Of a stretch of 30,324 nucleotides of DNA, positions 1 through 8,045 are shown in pieces; the stretch's first letter is position 1; the number at the start of each line of letters is the position of its first letter. Location: positions 1 to 30,324 of the forward strand of contig JBQCDV010000190.1 in NCBI GenBank assembly GCA_051960855.1, read 5' to 3'. The DNA is from JBQCDV01 sp051960855. GTDB taxonomy: Bacteria; Actinomycetota; Actinomycetes; JAJZTN01. The position numbers were made by a program, and so were the translations under genes. The notes beneath the pieces are model-generated. The model had not been told where the DNA came from and ran no database searches. It saw nothing but the letters and a program-made list of their open reading frames with translations.

Positions 1-128
1 TCACGGGTCTCGACGACCCCTACGAGCCGCCGACCGCACCGGACCTGAGACTCGACACCGAGGACCGGTCGGTGCAGGCCTGTGCCGCGGCCCTGCACGC
101 GCTGCTGGTGGCTCGGGGGCTGGCATGA
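1..128 (+). CDS. cysC: Adenylylsulfate (APS) kinase CysC, 3' end only
   Basis: The reading frame is open from base 3 and ends with TGA at 126-128, giving the last 41 residues of a protein whose start lies outside the window. The fragment opens with TGLDDPYEPP, which matches the conserved C-terminal segment of APS kinases, where the 'G-[IL]-D-x-P-Y-E-x-P' stretch follows the catalytic core. APS kinase phosphorylates adenylylsulfate to PAPS with ATP in cytosolic sulfate activation. Its stop codon overlaps the cysD start (ATGA), so the genes are almost certainly co-transcribed and translationally coupled. The P-loop and catalytic residues are not visible, so the assignment rests on this tail and on the neighbours cysD and cysN. 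Confidence 0.85.
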   Translation, partial: TGLDDPYEPPTAPDLRLDTEDRSVQACAAALHALLVARGLA

Positions 129-1078
129 CGACGCTCGCGTTCGCTCCGGGCAGGACCGACGCTGCGCCGTTCGAGCCGTCGGTGGGTGCGCTGGACCCGC
201 TCGGGGTGCTCGAGTCCGAGGCGGTGCACGTCTTCCGCGAGGTCGTCGGCCAGCTCGAGCGGCCGGCGCTCCTCTTCAGCGGCGGCAAGGACTCGATGGT
301 CATGCTGCACCTGGCCCGCAAGGCCTTCGCGCCCGCCCCACTGCCTTTCCCGCTGCTGCACGTCGACACCGGGCACAACTTCCCGGAGGTGCTCCAGCAC
401 CGGGACCGTCTCGTCGCCGAGGCCGGGGCGCGGCTCCACGTGGCGAGCGTGCAGGCCGCGATTGACGCCGGACGGGTGCGCGAGCGTCCCGACGGCACCC
501 GCAATCCGTTGCAGACAGTCCCTCTGCTGGATGCCATCGCCGAGCACCGCTTTGAGGCGCTGTTCGGAGGCGGCCGTCGTGACGAGGAGAAGGCTCGGGC
601 CAAGGAGCGGGTCTTCAGTGTGCGAGACGACTTTGGGCAGTGGGACCCCCGGCGGCAGCGACCCGAGCTGTGGCGGCTGTACAACGGACGGCACCGACCC
701 GGCGAGCACCTGCGCGTCTTCCCGCTGTCCAACTGGACGGAGCTGGACGTGTGGCGCTATATCGCGCAGGAGCGGATTGCGTTGCCCGGCCTCTATTTCT
801 CGCACGAACGGGAGGTGTTCCTGCGGCACGGCATGTGGCTGGCGCCCGGTGGCTGGGGCGGTCCGCGGGAGGGCGAGAGCCTCGAACGACGCCGCGTCCG
901 CTACCGCACCGTCGGCGACATGAGCTGCACGGGGGCTCTGGACTCGACAGCCAGCGACGTCGGGGCCGTCATCGCCGAGCTCCTCGCCAGCCGCACGTCC
1001 GAGCGCGGGTCCTCCCGTGCGGACGACCGGCTCTCGGAGGCGGCGATGGAGGATCGCAAGCGGGAGGGGTACTTCTGA
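125..1078 (+). CDS. cysD: Sulfate adenylyltransferase subunit 2 (CysD)
   Basis: This 317-residue protein is the catalytic subunit of ATP sulfurylase, which forms adenylylsulfate and pyrophosphate from ATP and sulfate in the cytosol. The PP-loop signature SGGKDS is at residues 52-57. It is followed by HVDTGHNFPE and ends in the family-typical REGYF tail. Length is close to the usual 300-310 residues. The ATG at 125 overlaps the cysC stop by four bases. CysD works as a heterodimer with the GTPase CysN, encoded 40 bp downstream; GTP hydrolysis by CysN drives the unfavourable adenylylation. The order cysC-cysD-cysN is a standard assimilatory arrangement. The assignment is secure. Confidence 0.97.
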   Translation: MTTLAFAPGRTDAAPFEPSVGALDPLGVLESEAVHVFREVVGQLERPALLFSGGKDSMVMLHLARKAFAPAPLPFPLLHVDTGHNFPEVLQHRDRLVAEAGARLHVASVQAAIDAGRVRERPDGTRNPLQTVPLLDAIAEHRFEALFGGGRRDEEKARAKERVFSVRDDFGQWDPRRQRPELWRLYNGRHRPGEHLRVFPLSNWTELDVWRYIAQERIALPGLYFSHEREVFLRHGMWLAPGGWGGPREGESLERRRVRYRTVGDMSCTGALDSTASDVGAVIAELLASRTSERGSSRADDRLSEAAMEDRKREGYF

Positions 1079-1118
1079 TGCGCTCAGTAAAGGTCACAGT
1101 GCCGAAAAGGGGCGGACG

Positions 1119-2372
1119 ATGAGCGGGCTACTGCGCCTCGCGACGGCCGGTTCCGTCGACGACGGCAAGAGCACGTTAGTCGGCCGACTGCTCTACGACA
1201 CCAAGTCGGTGCTGGCCGACCAGCTCGACGCCATCGAGCGCACCAGCCGGGACCGGGGACTCGAGGCAGCCAACCTGGCTCTGCTCACCGACGGCTTGCG
1301 GGCTGAGCGCGAGCAGGGCATCACCATCGACGTCGCCTATCGCTACTTCTCCACCCGGAGCCGGTCCTTCGTCCTCGCCGACACCCCCGGCCACGTGCAG
1401 TACACGCGCAACATGGTGACGGGCGCGTCGGACGCAGAGCTGGCCGTGATCCTCGTCGATGCCCGCAAGGGCGTTGTCGAGCAGACCCGTCGCCATGCCG
1501 CGGTCGCCGCTCTGCTGCGGGTCCCGCACGTCGTCGTTGCCGTGAACAAGATGGACCTTGTCGCCGACCAGCAGGCCGTGTACGCGGGCGTGACCTCGGA
1601 CGTGCAGTGTCTGGCTGCGCAGCTGGGACTGTCGGACGTCGTCACGATCCCGGTGTCGGCCCTCCGCGGCGACAACGTCGTGGACCGGTCGGGGGCGATG
1701 CCCTGGTATGACGGCCCCACCCTGCTGGAGCACCTCGAGCACGTACCGGCGGGGACACGAGCGCAGGAGCAGCCCTTCCGCCTTCCGGTGCAGGTGGTGC
1801 TTCGCGCCGGGCCGGAGGTGGACCCCGACTACCGCGGCTACGCCGGACAGGTGGTCTCGGGCACGGTGACCGTCGGGCAGGAGGTCGTCGTCCTCCCGAG
1901 CCCGGGCCGGCACACCGCACGTGTCGTCGGTATCGACGGGCTGCATGGTCCACAGGACCTCGCGGTCGCGCAGGAGTCGGTAACCCTCCGGCTGGACCGG
2001 GAGCTCGACATCGCGCGAGGTGACCTGCTCGCGGCGGTCGAGGACCAGCCGGTGGTGACCCAGGAGCTCGAGGCCGTCGTGTGCTGGCTCGATGAGCGCG
2101 AGGCCCACGCCGGCGAGCGACTGCTCCTGCAGTCGGGCACCCGCGTCGTTCGCGCCCGTCTCGAGCAGGTGGTCGACCGGCTGGACATCGAGACTCTCGA
2201 GCACGTCCCGGCGGAGTGCGTCGGCCTCAACGACCTTGCCACAGTGCGACTTCGGCTCGCCGAGCCTGTCGCAGTCGACGACTACGCCCGGCTGCGGGGG
2301 ACCGGCGCCTTCCTCCTCGTGCAGGCCGACGACGGCGCGACCCTCGCCGCCGGCATGGTGGGGCGGCGATGA
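1119..2372 (+). CDS. cysN: Sulfate adenylyltransferase subunit 1, GTPase (CysN)
   Basis: This 417-residue EF-Tu-like GTPase is the regulatory subunit of ATP sulfurylase. Visible G motifs are GSVDDGKS at 11-18 (G1), GITID at about 67-71 (G2 region), DTPGH at 88-92 (G3) and NKMD at 143-146 (G4). Beta-barrel domains 2 and 3 fill the C-terminal half. The frame extends upstream to 1017, but the ATG at 1119 is preferred because it starts directly before the G domain (MSGLLRLATAG) and has an AAGGGG-type ribosome site about 10 bases before it. It is not fused to APS kinase, unlike the CysNC forms of mycobacteria; cysC is separate, upstream of cysD. The stop overlaps the next start (ATGA). Confidence 0.96.
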   Translation: MSGLLRLATAGSVDDGKSTLVGRLLYDTKSVLADQLDAIERTSRDRGLEAANLALLTDGLRAEREQGITIDVAYRYFSTRSRSFVLADTPGHVQYTRNMVTGASDAELAVILVDARKGVVEQTRRHAAVAALLRVPHVVVAVNKMDLVADQQAVYAGVTSDVQCLAAQLGLSDVVTIPVSALRGDNVVDRSGAMPWYDGPTLLEHLEHVPAGTRAQEQPFRLPVQVVLRAGPEVDPDYRGYAGQVVSGTVTVGQEVVVLPSPGRHTARVVGIDGLHGPQDLAVAQESVTLRLDRELDIARGDLLAAVEDQPVVTQELEAVVCWLDEREAHAGERLLLQSGTRVVRARLEQVVDRLDIETLEHVPAECVGLNDLATVRLRLAEPVAVDDYARLRGTGAFLLVQADDGATLAAGMVGRR

Positions 2373-3673
2373 GCGGGCTCGCGAGTAGTCCCGGCGAGCG
2401 ATATCCGCTGCTCCTCGACCTCACGGGACGCCGGGTCCTCGTGGTCGGCGGCGGACCCGTCGCCGCTCGCCGTGCGCGGGGCGCCGCGGAGGCCGGGGCC
2501 GACGTCCAGCTCGTCGCCCCGGCCGTCTGCGAAGACGCGGCCGAGCTCACGACGACCTGGTTCGCCGGGGGCGGTGCCGTGACGGTGAACCTGCGCGAGG
2601 TGGCGGAGGCGGACCTCGGCGAGGCGTGGCTGGTGCACACCGCGACCGGCGACCGAGAGGTGGATGACGCCGTCGCGGAGTGGGCGTCAGCGCGGCGAAT
2701 CTGGTGTGTGCGCGCGGACGACGCGGACGCCAGCCGAGCTTGGGTGCCGGCGGTGGGCCGGTGGGGCGAGGTGACGATTGCCGTCAACGCGGGACGGGAC
2801 CCCGCCCGTGCCGCTCGACTGCGCACCGAGATCCTCGGGGCCCTGCGCAACCGGGCCTTGGCCGTCCCGCCGCAGCGCGTCACGCGACCGGCGCCCAGCC
2901 GCACGGGCACCGGCCGCGTGGCACTCGTCGGCGGTGGCCCCGGGGACGTCGAGCTGCTGACCCTGCGCGGACGCCGGTTGCTCGACGAGGCCGACGTCGT
3001 CGTCGCCGACCGGCTCGGTCCTCGTGGCGTGCTCGACGAGCTGCGACCCGAGGTCCTCGTCATTGACGTCGGGAAGGCACCCGGCGCGCATCCCGTGCCG
3101 CAGCACGAGATCAACGCACTGCTGGTCGATCACGCGCTCGAGGGCAAGCGCGTCGTGCGGCTCAAGGGCGGCGACCCGTTCGTCTTCGGACGGGGCAGTG
3201 AGGAGCTGGATGCCTGCCGCGCCGCTGGCGTCCCAGTCGAGGTGGTACCCGGCGTCACCAGTGCCTTCTCCGTCCCCGCCGCCGCCGGCATCCCCGTCAC
3301 GGCCCGCGGCCACGCCCGCCATGTCACGGTGCTCACGGGCCACGACGCGAGCGACCTGACCACCCCGCTGCTCGCCACCACCGGGGGGACCCTCGTCGTC
3401 CTCATGGGCGTGGCCACGCTGCCTCGCCTGGTGGACGGGCTCCTCGCGGCCGGGCGGTCGCCCCACACTCCCGTCGCGATCGTGGAGTCCGGCTGGACGC
3501 CGCAGCAGCGCACCACGCGCGCACGGCTCGACGGCATCGTCGAAGCCGCGCGCCTCGCTGCCGTCGGCTCGCCCGCCGTCGTCGTGGTCGGCGACGTCGC
3601 CGCACTCGGCGACGGAACGGACCCGAGCGACGTCGTTCGGCCCGCTGTGATGGCATCGGCGGGGCGGTCGTGA
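2369..3673 (+). CDS. cysG: Siroheme synthase fusion: precorrin-2 dehydrogenase + uroporphyrinogen-III C-methyltransferase
   Basis: This 434-residue bifunctional enzyme makes siroheme, the sulfite/nitrite reductase cofactor. Residues 20-150 form the NAD-binding precorrin-2 dehydrogenase module, with VLVVGGGPVAARRA as the nucleotide motif. From about residue 183 the protein is a SAM-dependent uroporphyrinogen-III methyltransferase, with ALVGGGPGD, VVRLKGGDPFVFGRG and VEVVPGVTSA. The linker between modules is short: roughly 30 residues fewer precede the methyltransferase than in E. coli CysG, and the helical dimerisation/chelatase part looks reduced. That agrees with the separate chelatase gene that follows. 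The start at 2369 (ATGA overlap with cysN) is chosen over the longer open frame from 2216. GTGA overlap at its end couples it to the chelatase. Confidence 0.93.
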   Translation: MSGLASSPGERYPLLLDLTGRRVLVVGGGPVAARRARGAAEAGADVQLVAPAVCEDAAELTTTWFAGGGAVTVNLREVAEADLGEAWLVHTATGDREVDDAVAEWASARRIWCVRADDADASRAWVPAVGRWGEVTIAVNAGRDPARAARLRTEILGALRNRALAVPPQRVTRPAPSRTGTGRVALVGGGPGDVELLTLRGRRLLDEADVVVADRLGPRGVLDELRPEVLVIDVGKAPGAHPVPQHEINALLVDHALEGKRVVRLKGGDPFVFGRGSEELDACRAAGVPVEVVPGVTSAFSVPAAAGIPVTARGHARHVTVLTGHDASDLTTPLLATTGGTLVVLMGVATLPRLVDGLLAAGRSPHTPVAIVESGWTPQQRTTRARLDGIVEAARLAAVGSPAVVVVGDVAALGDGTDPSDVVRPAVMASAGRS

Positions 3674-4479
3674 GCTTGCGTGCGTCACCGGTCCTCCTCG
3701 GCGTCGCGCACGGCAGCCGTGACCCGCGTGCGGCGGTAACGATCCGGCGCCTGCTTGCGGCCGCGGTCTCGGCGCGGCCCGGGCTCGTCGCCAGAGCGGC
3801 GTTCTTGGAGAACGCCGAACCTTCGCTCCCCGACGCGCTCGGCGAGCTCGCCGGGACGGCAGAGGTCGTCGTGGTGCCCCTCCTGCTCTCGGCCGCCTAC
3901 CACAGTGACCGAGACCTGCCGGCCCAGCTGGAAGCCGCCCTCGGAATGCTGCCCCCGGCGGCGCGCCCGGTGGTGTCGGTGACGCCGGTGCTGGGCCCGG
4001 ACCTCCGTCTGATCGACGCCGTCGAGAGGCGGCTGGCAGCGGCAGGAGTGAGGGAGCGGACGCAGTGGCGGCTCGTGCTCGGCGCCGCCGGCTCGAGCAC
4101 ACCGAGCGCGCAGGCGGATGTGGCGGCGGCGGCAGCCGAGCTGGGGCGGCGCGGCTGGGCCGCGGTGAGTCACGGCTACGCCTCGGCGGCCGCACCTCGA
4201 CTGAAACAGGCAGTGACGCAGGCTCGGCTCGCGGCCGCGAAGGGGGAGCGGGTTGCCGTGGCGTCGTTCCTGCTCGCCCCGGGACGGTTCAGCGACGAGC
4301 AGTTGACGGTGGGCGCCGACGCGGTGAGTGAGCCGCTGGGCGATGCGCCGGAGATTGTTGAGGTGCTGCTCGACCGCTATGACACCGCGGCGGCTGGCAA
4401 CCCCGACCTCTGTCTGGAGCCTCGGGCTGTCGCGGCAGTGGCGTCTACCGCGGCGGTGTCTGCGCCTGGATCGCGGTGA
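3670..4479 (+). CDS. Sirohydrochlorin chelatase, CbiX/SirB-like
   Basis: This 269-residue protein belongs to the class II chelatase family that inserts a metal (Fe2+ for siroheme, Co2+ for cobalamin) into sirohydrochlorin. The N-terminal half carries AHGSRD at 13-18 and PLLLSAAYHSDRDLP ending near residue 84, with His14 and His78 as likely metal-handling residues. A second, weaker repeat of the fold follows (SHGYASAAA), as expected for the long two-domain form. The GTG start overlaps the cysG stop (GTGA). Position after the dehydrogenase/methyltransferase fusion in a sulfate operon makes ferrochelation to siroheme the likely role; cobalt chelation cannot be excluded by sequence. Its last 35 bp overlap the 3' end of the convergent pta gene. 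Confidence 0.88.
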   Translation: MSLRASPVLLGVAHGSRDPRAAVTIRRLLAAAVSARPGLVARAAFLENAEPSLPDALGELAGTAEVVVVPLLLSAAYHSDRDLPAQLEAALGMLPPAARPVVSVTPVLGPDLRLIDAVERRLAAAGVRERTQWRLVLGAAGSSTPSAQADVAAAAAELGRRGWAAVSHGYASAAAPRLKQAVTQARLAAAKGERVAVASFLLAPGRFSDEQLTVGADAVSEPLGDAPEIVEVLLDRYDTAAAGNPDLCLEPRAVAAVASTAAVSAPGSR

Positions 4480-6622
4480 TGGCGATGGTGTTGACGATGT
4501 CGTCGACGCTGCACCCTCGGGAGAGGTCGTTGACCGGCCGGGCGAGGCCCTGCAGGACGGGCCCGACGGCAATCGCGTCGGCGGCACGCTGCACGGCCTT
4601 GTATGCGACATTGCCGGTGTTGAGGTCTGGGAAGACAAGCACGGTCGCCCGGCCGGCGACCGGATCGCCAGGGAGCTTGCGCTCGCCCACCTCGGGGACC
4701 AGGGCTGCGTCGTACTGGATGGGCCCGACGAGAGGGAGCGACGGCTGCGCCGTGCGCAGGATCTCGGTGGCCTCCCGGACGCGGTCGACCTCCTCGCCGC
4801 TGCCGGATCCTCCGGTCGAGTAGGACACCATCGCCACGCGAGGTTCGATGCCGAAGGCGCGGGCCGTGTCGGCCGAGCAGGAGGCGATCTCGGCCAGCTG
4901 CTGGGCGGTGGGCTTGACGTTGACGGCGCAGTCGCCAAAGACCAGGACGCGGTCGGGCAGACACATGAGGAACGAGCTCGATACCAGTGAGACCCCGCGC
5001 GCGGTCGAGATGACCTCCAGCGCGGGCCGGATCGTCGCGGCGGTGGTGTGAGCGGCGCCGCTGACCATACCGTCAGCGTGACCACAAGCCACCATGAGCG
5101 TCCCGAAGTAGGAGACGTCGGTGACAGTCTCGCGAGCGAGGTCGAGCCGCATCCCGCGGTGGGCTCGCCGGTCGGTGTAGACGCGGGCGAACGACTCCAC
5201 CCACTCCGACGTGCGCGGGTCGACCAGCTGGGCGCCGGTGAGGTCCACGCCCAGTCGCGCGGCCCTGGCCGCGATGCCATCAGGGTCGCCGAGGATCGTG
5301 AGGTCGGCGATGCCGGAGTGCAGGGCCTCTTCGGCGGCCTGGAGGACGCGGTCGTCGTCGCCCTCGGGCAGCACGATCCGGCGCCGCTGGCGGCGAGCTC
5401 GCTCGAGCAGGGCGAAGGAGAACATCGCCGGGGTCACGATCTCGCTGCTGCTGCCGACCACTCGGGCAGCCAGCTCGTCGACGTCGACACCGGCTGCGAA
5501 CTCACCGACTGCCGCGGCGATCTTGCGCCGGCTGCCGGGCCGGATCTCCCCGCGCAGCTGCTCCAGGCGGTGCACCGCGTGGTAGCTGTCCTGGTCGGTC
5601 AGCAGCACCGGGACGTTGTCCCCGGCCAGTGTGCGCAGCAGGTCTCCGTCGCGCTCGGCCACCGCCTCGACCGCCGCGCTGTCGTAGCACGTGAGCAGCA
5701 CGCCCGCGGGTGTCGGCAGGCTCAGGCCTCCCCGCGTCGTCCCCGCGTCGGTCGCGCCCGAGCGGCCCGAGCCAGCGCTGGCGGCGGCCGCGGCGAGCAC
5801 GAGGTCGAGCCGGTCGGCGCTCGCGACCACGAGGGCACCCTCGGTGAGACGCGGCAGGACCGTCGCGAGGTAGCCGCTGCCGACGACGTAGCCGTCCACC
5901 TCACGCTGCTCGAGCCCGGCACGTCCCGCGACGACCGTCGCGGACAGGCCGGCGGAGACCTCGGCGATGGTGAGAGCGGCGAGGACGGGCAGGTCCGGTA
6001 GCGCGTACACCGGGGCGTCCGGTTGCGGCAGCGTGGCGCGTCGAGGTCCCTGCACGACGTCTCGCAGGATGTCGATCTCCTCCGGGGGCACGCGGTTGAG
6101 CACCGTCGCGACCAGTGAGCAGCCGTGCTCCTCCAGGGTCTTGCGCGAGCCGGCCACGCGAGCCAGGACGCCGTTGATCCTGCTGGCGTCATGCGCGGGG
6201 ACCACCTCGAGCACCGGCGCCCCCAGATTGGCCGCCAGTGTCGCGTTGAGCTCGAGCTCGGTGGCCGGGAACGGACCGGTGAAGTCCGTGCCGAGGCAGA
6301 CGACGAGGTCGAATCGCTCACGCAGCTTCGCCGCTGCCTCGACCACGGGGGCGACGACGTCGGCCACATCTCCGTCGTTCAGGAGTTGGCTTGCCTGCTC
6401 GTAGGTCAGCGCGTAGCAGTCCTCGTAGGACTGGTCCAGCTGGTAGCGGTCGCGGAGCAGGGTGATGAGCGCGTCCTCGCCACCTGGTCCTGGATCGGCG
6501 ATGACGGGGCGGAAGACGGCGATCCGTCCGACCCGACCGGCCATCAGCTCCATCAGCCCGAGGGCGACGACCGCCTTGCCGGCCCGTGCCTCCATCGACG
6601 TCACGTAGACGATCGCAGCCAT
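4445..6622 (-). CDS. pta: Phosphate acetyltransferase, long three-domain form (Pta)
   Basis: This 725-residue enzyme interconverts acetyl-CoA plus phosphate and acetyl-phosphate plus CoA. It is the long form. The N-terminal part is a BioD-like P-loop region (VTSMEARAGKAVVALGLMELM without its last residue, near 7-26). A DRTGG-type regulatory middle follows, and the catalytic PTA domain starts at about residue 395 (RRRIVLPEGDDDR). Conserved catalytic-domain stretches include SYSTGGSGSGEEVDRV and VFPDLNTGNVAYK. The open frame begins further upstream, but the ATG at 6622 starts at the family N terminus (MAAIVYVTSM). No acetate kinase gene is adjacent in the window, although pta and ackA are often neighbours. 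The 3' end overlaps the chelatase gene tail to tail. Confidence 0.96.
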   Translation of the reverse strand: MAAIVYVTSMEARAGKAVVALGLMELMAGRVGRIAVFRPVIADPGPGGEDALITLLRDRYQLDQSYEDCYALTYEQASQLLNDGDVADVVAPVVEAAAKLRERFDLVVCLGTDFTGPFPATELELNATLAANLGAPVLEVVPAHDASRINGVLARVAGSRKTLEEHGCSLVATVLNRVPPEEIDILRDVVQGPRRATLPQPDAPVYALPDLPVLAALTIAEVSAGLSATVVAGRAGLEQREVDGYVVGSGYLATVLPRLTEGALVVASADRLDLVLAAAAASAGSGRSGATDAGTTRGGLSLPTPAGVLLTCYDSAAVEAVAERDGDLLRTLAGDNVPVLLTDQDSYHAVHRLEQLRGEIRPGSRRKIAAAVGEFAAGVDVDELAARVVGSSSEIVTPAMFSFALLERARRQRRRIVLPEGDDDRVLQAAEEALHSGIADLTILGDPDGIAARAARLGVDLTGAQLVDPRTSEWVESFARVYTDRRAHRGMRLDLARETVTDVSYFGTLMVACGHADGMVSGAAHTTAATIRPALEVISTARGVSLVSSSFLMCLPDRVLVFGDCAVNVKPTAQQLAEIASCSADTARAFGIEPRVAMVSYSTGGSGSGEEVDRVREATEILRTAQPSLPLVGPIQYDAALVPEVGERKLPGDPVAGRATVLVFPDLNTGNVAYKAVQRAADAIAVGPVLQGLARPVNDLSRGCSVDDIVNTIAITAIQAQTPPR

Positions 6623-6686
6623 GCCATCTCCATGCTCTCTCCCGCCCTCGCCACGCCCTCGTCGTGCCCCCCTGGGCGTTCCAGAT

Positions 6687-7232
6687 TCATCCTGGCGAGG
6701 CGCCACCGCTGGCGCGTGGTCCGATGGTCCCGGATGCGGCGGCATTGGTCCCGATCCGGCGCCGGCCCGGCGCCTCAGCCGCGACAGCCGCGAGCAGGTC
6801 GCGCACTCGCAGCGGCATCTCCTCGGACAGCGAGATGACCGTGCTGGTGCGGACCACCTCCGGGACGGCCAGGAACTGGCCGGTGAGCCGGTGCAGGTCG
6901 GCTGGGTCGCGCGCGACCACCTTCAGCAGCAGGTCGGCCTCGCCGGTCGTGCTGTGCATCTCGATGACCTCCGGGAAGCGACGGAGGGCCGTCGGTGCGC
7001 GGCGTTCGCTGGTCTGGCTCAGCGAGATCGACACGAACGCCACCAGCCGGTGCCCGAGGGCCGCCGGGTCGACGCGGCGGCTGAACTCCCGCAGGACGCC
7101 TGTCTCCGACAGCCGCGTCAGCCGTTGCTGCAGGGTGTTGCGCGCGATCCCGAGGCAGCGGGCGAGAGCCAGAGACGAGATGTCGGGGTCGTCGTCGAGG
7201 GCGAGCAGGATCTGGGCGTCGAGCGCATCCAT
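6687..7232 (-). CDS. Lrp/AsnC-family transcriptional regulator
   Basis: This 181-residue protein has an N-terminal winged helix-turn-helix (residues 1-60, MDALDAQILLALDDDPDIS, then LARCLGIARNTLQQRL). An AsnC-type ligand-binding/oligomerisation domain follows at about 65-150, including the TGEADLLLKV stretch. The last 30 residues are a Gly/Ala/Arg-rich tail without family similarity. Such proteins sense amino acids or related small molecules and bind near their own promoter. It lies 64 bp upstream of pta on the same strand and is divergent from the YitT-type membrane protein, so either could be its target. The divergent regulator/membrane-protein pair is the more usual Lrp arrangement. The effector is unknown. 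Confidence 0.92.
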   Translation of the reverse strand: MDALDAQILLALDDDPDISSLALARCLGIARNTLQQRLTRLSETGVLREFSRRVDPAALGHRLVAFVSISLSQTSERRAPTALRRFPEVIEMHSTTGEADLLLKVVARDPADLHRLTGQFLAVPEVVRTSTVISLSEEMPLRVRDLLAAVAAEAPGRRRIGTNAAASGTIGPRASGGASPG

Positions 7233-7275
7233 AGGAGCAGAGTGTCACCTTCACGGTCGCGAAGGCATCGTCATG

Positions 7276-7329
7276 CTCAGCGTGGCCGCAGACCTGCTTG
7301 CAGATCGCTCAGCTCCCCGTGACGCTGAG
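7276..7329. promoter_or_regulatory. Inverted repeat in the Lrp/yitT divergent intergenic region
   Basis: CTCAGCGT at 7276-7283 and its exact reverse complement ACGCTGAG at 7322-7329 flank a smaller palindrome, CTGCTTGCAG (about 7294-7303). The right arm covers the CTGAGG that would act as ribosome binding site for the ATG at 7334, so in RNA the arms could hide it. The site could alternatively bind the Lrp-type regulator. Function is not shown. Confidence 0.35.
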
Positions 7330-7333
7330 GCCC

Positions 7334-7984
7334 ATGACCTCCACGGTGCTCTCTCAGCCTCAGCCCCTCGCGGTGGTCGGCGACCACGTTTCCCGGCACT
7401 CGCCCGTCGAGGACGCTGCCGGCCTCGTGACCGGCACCCTCGTGGTGTCGCTCGGCCTGGCGCTGCTGCACGCGGGTGGCCTCGTCACCGGCGGGACCGC
7501 TGGCCTCGCACTGCTGCTCTGCCACGTCGTGGCGACCGCGCCGTTCGGGATGGTCTACCTCCTCGTGACGCTGCCCTTCGTGGTGCTCGCGGTCGCGGCG
7601 AAGGGGTGGGGCTTCGTGCTGCGGTCGGCGCTGTCGCTGGTGCTCGTCGCCGTCTTCACCGCTGTGCATGCCGCCGTGCTGCCCCTCGCGCACGTCCCGG
7701 CCCTCTACGCCGCGCTGGTGGGCAACGTGGCCGCCGGCGTCGGCATGCTCATTCTCTTCCGGCACGCCTCGAGCCTGGGCGGCTTCAACGTCATCGCGCT
7801 CGTGGCGCAGGAGCGGCGGGGCTGGCGCGCCGGCTACGTCCAGCTCGTGCTCGACGGTGCCGTGGTCGCGCTCTCGGCTGCGGTCGTGCCTCCCCGGACG
7901 GCGCTGCTGTCGGCCGTCGGCGCCGTCGTCGTGAACCTCATCCTCGCGATGAACCACCGGCCCGGCCGCTACCTCGCGCAGTAG
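7334..7984 (+). CDS. YitT-family integral membrane protein
   Basis: This 216-residue protein is almost entirely hydrophobic, with five or six predicted membrane spans. It has the Gly-rich first helix pair of the YitT/DUF161 family (GLALLHAGGLVTGGTAGLAL) and a later LFRHASSLGGFNVIAL segment. YitT proteins of Bacillus carry an extra C-terminal DUF2179 domain, which is missing here; the protein ends after the last helix. The transported substrate is unknown for the family. An upstream TTG at 7298 is in frame, but the ATG at 7334 has a CTGAGG ribosome site just before it and is preferred. It is divergent from the Lrp-type regulator. Confidence 0.82.
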   Translation: MTSTVLSQPQPLAVVGDHVSRHSPVEDAAGLVTGTLVVSLGLALLHAGGLVTGGTAGLALLLCHVVATAPFGMVYLLVTLPFVVLAVAAKGWGFVLRSALSLVLVAVFTAVHAAVLPLAHVPALYAALVGNVAAGVGMLILFRHASSLGGFNVIALVAQERRGWRAGYVQLVLDGAVVALSAAVVPPRTALLSAVGAVVVNLILAMNHRPGRYLAQ

Positions 7985-8045
7985 GCGCGGGAGCCGGCGC
8001 GGACGCGGGGAAGCCGGTCCGTCCGGACCGCGAGATGCTGAGGGG

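Noticed and set aside
2687..4195. Long open frame on the minus strand (about 500 codons) antisense to cysG and the chelatase gene
   Set aside because: It is a GC-rich shadow frame: composition is Arg/Pro/Ala-heavy, no family motifs appear, and the opposite strand carries well-supported genes.
3685..5280. Long minus-strand open frame overlapping the chelatase gene and the 3' part of pta
   Set aside because: It lies in another frame of the well-supported pta gene and shows no motifs; its Ser/Arg-rich composition is typical of frame shadows in high-GC DNA.
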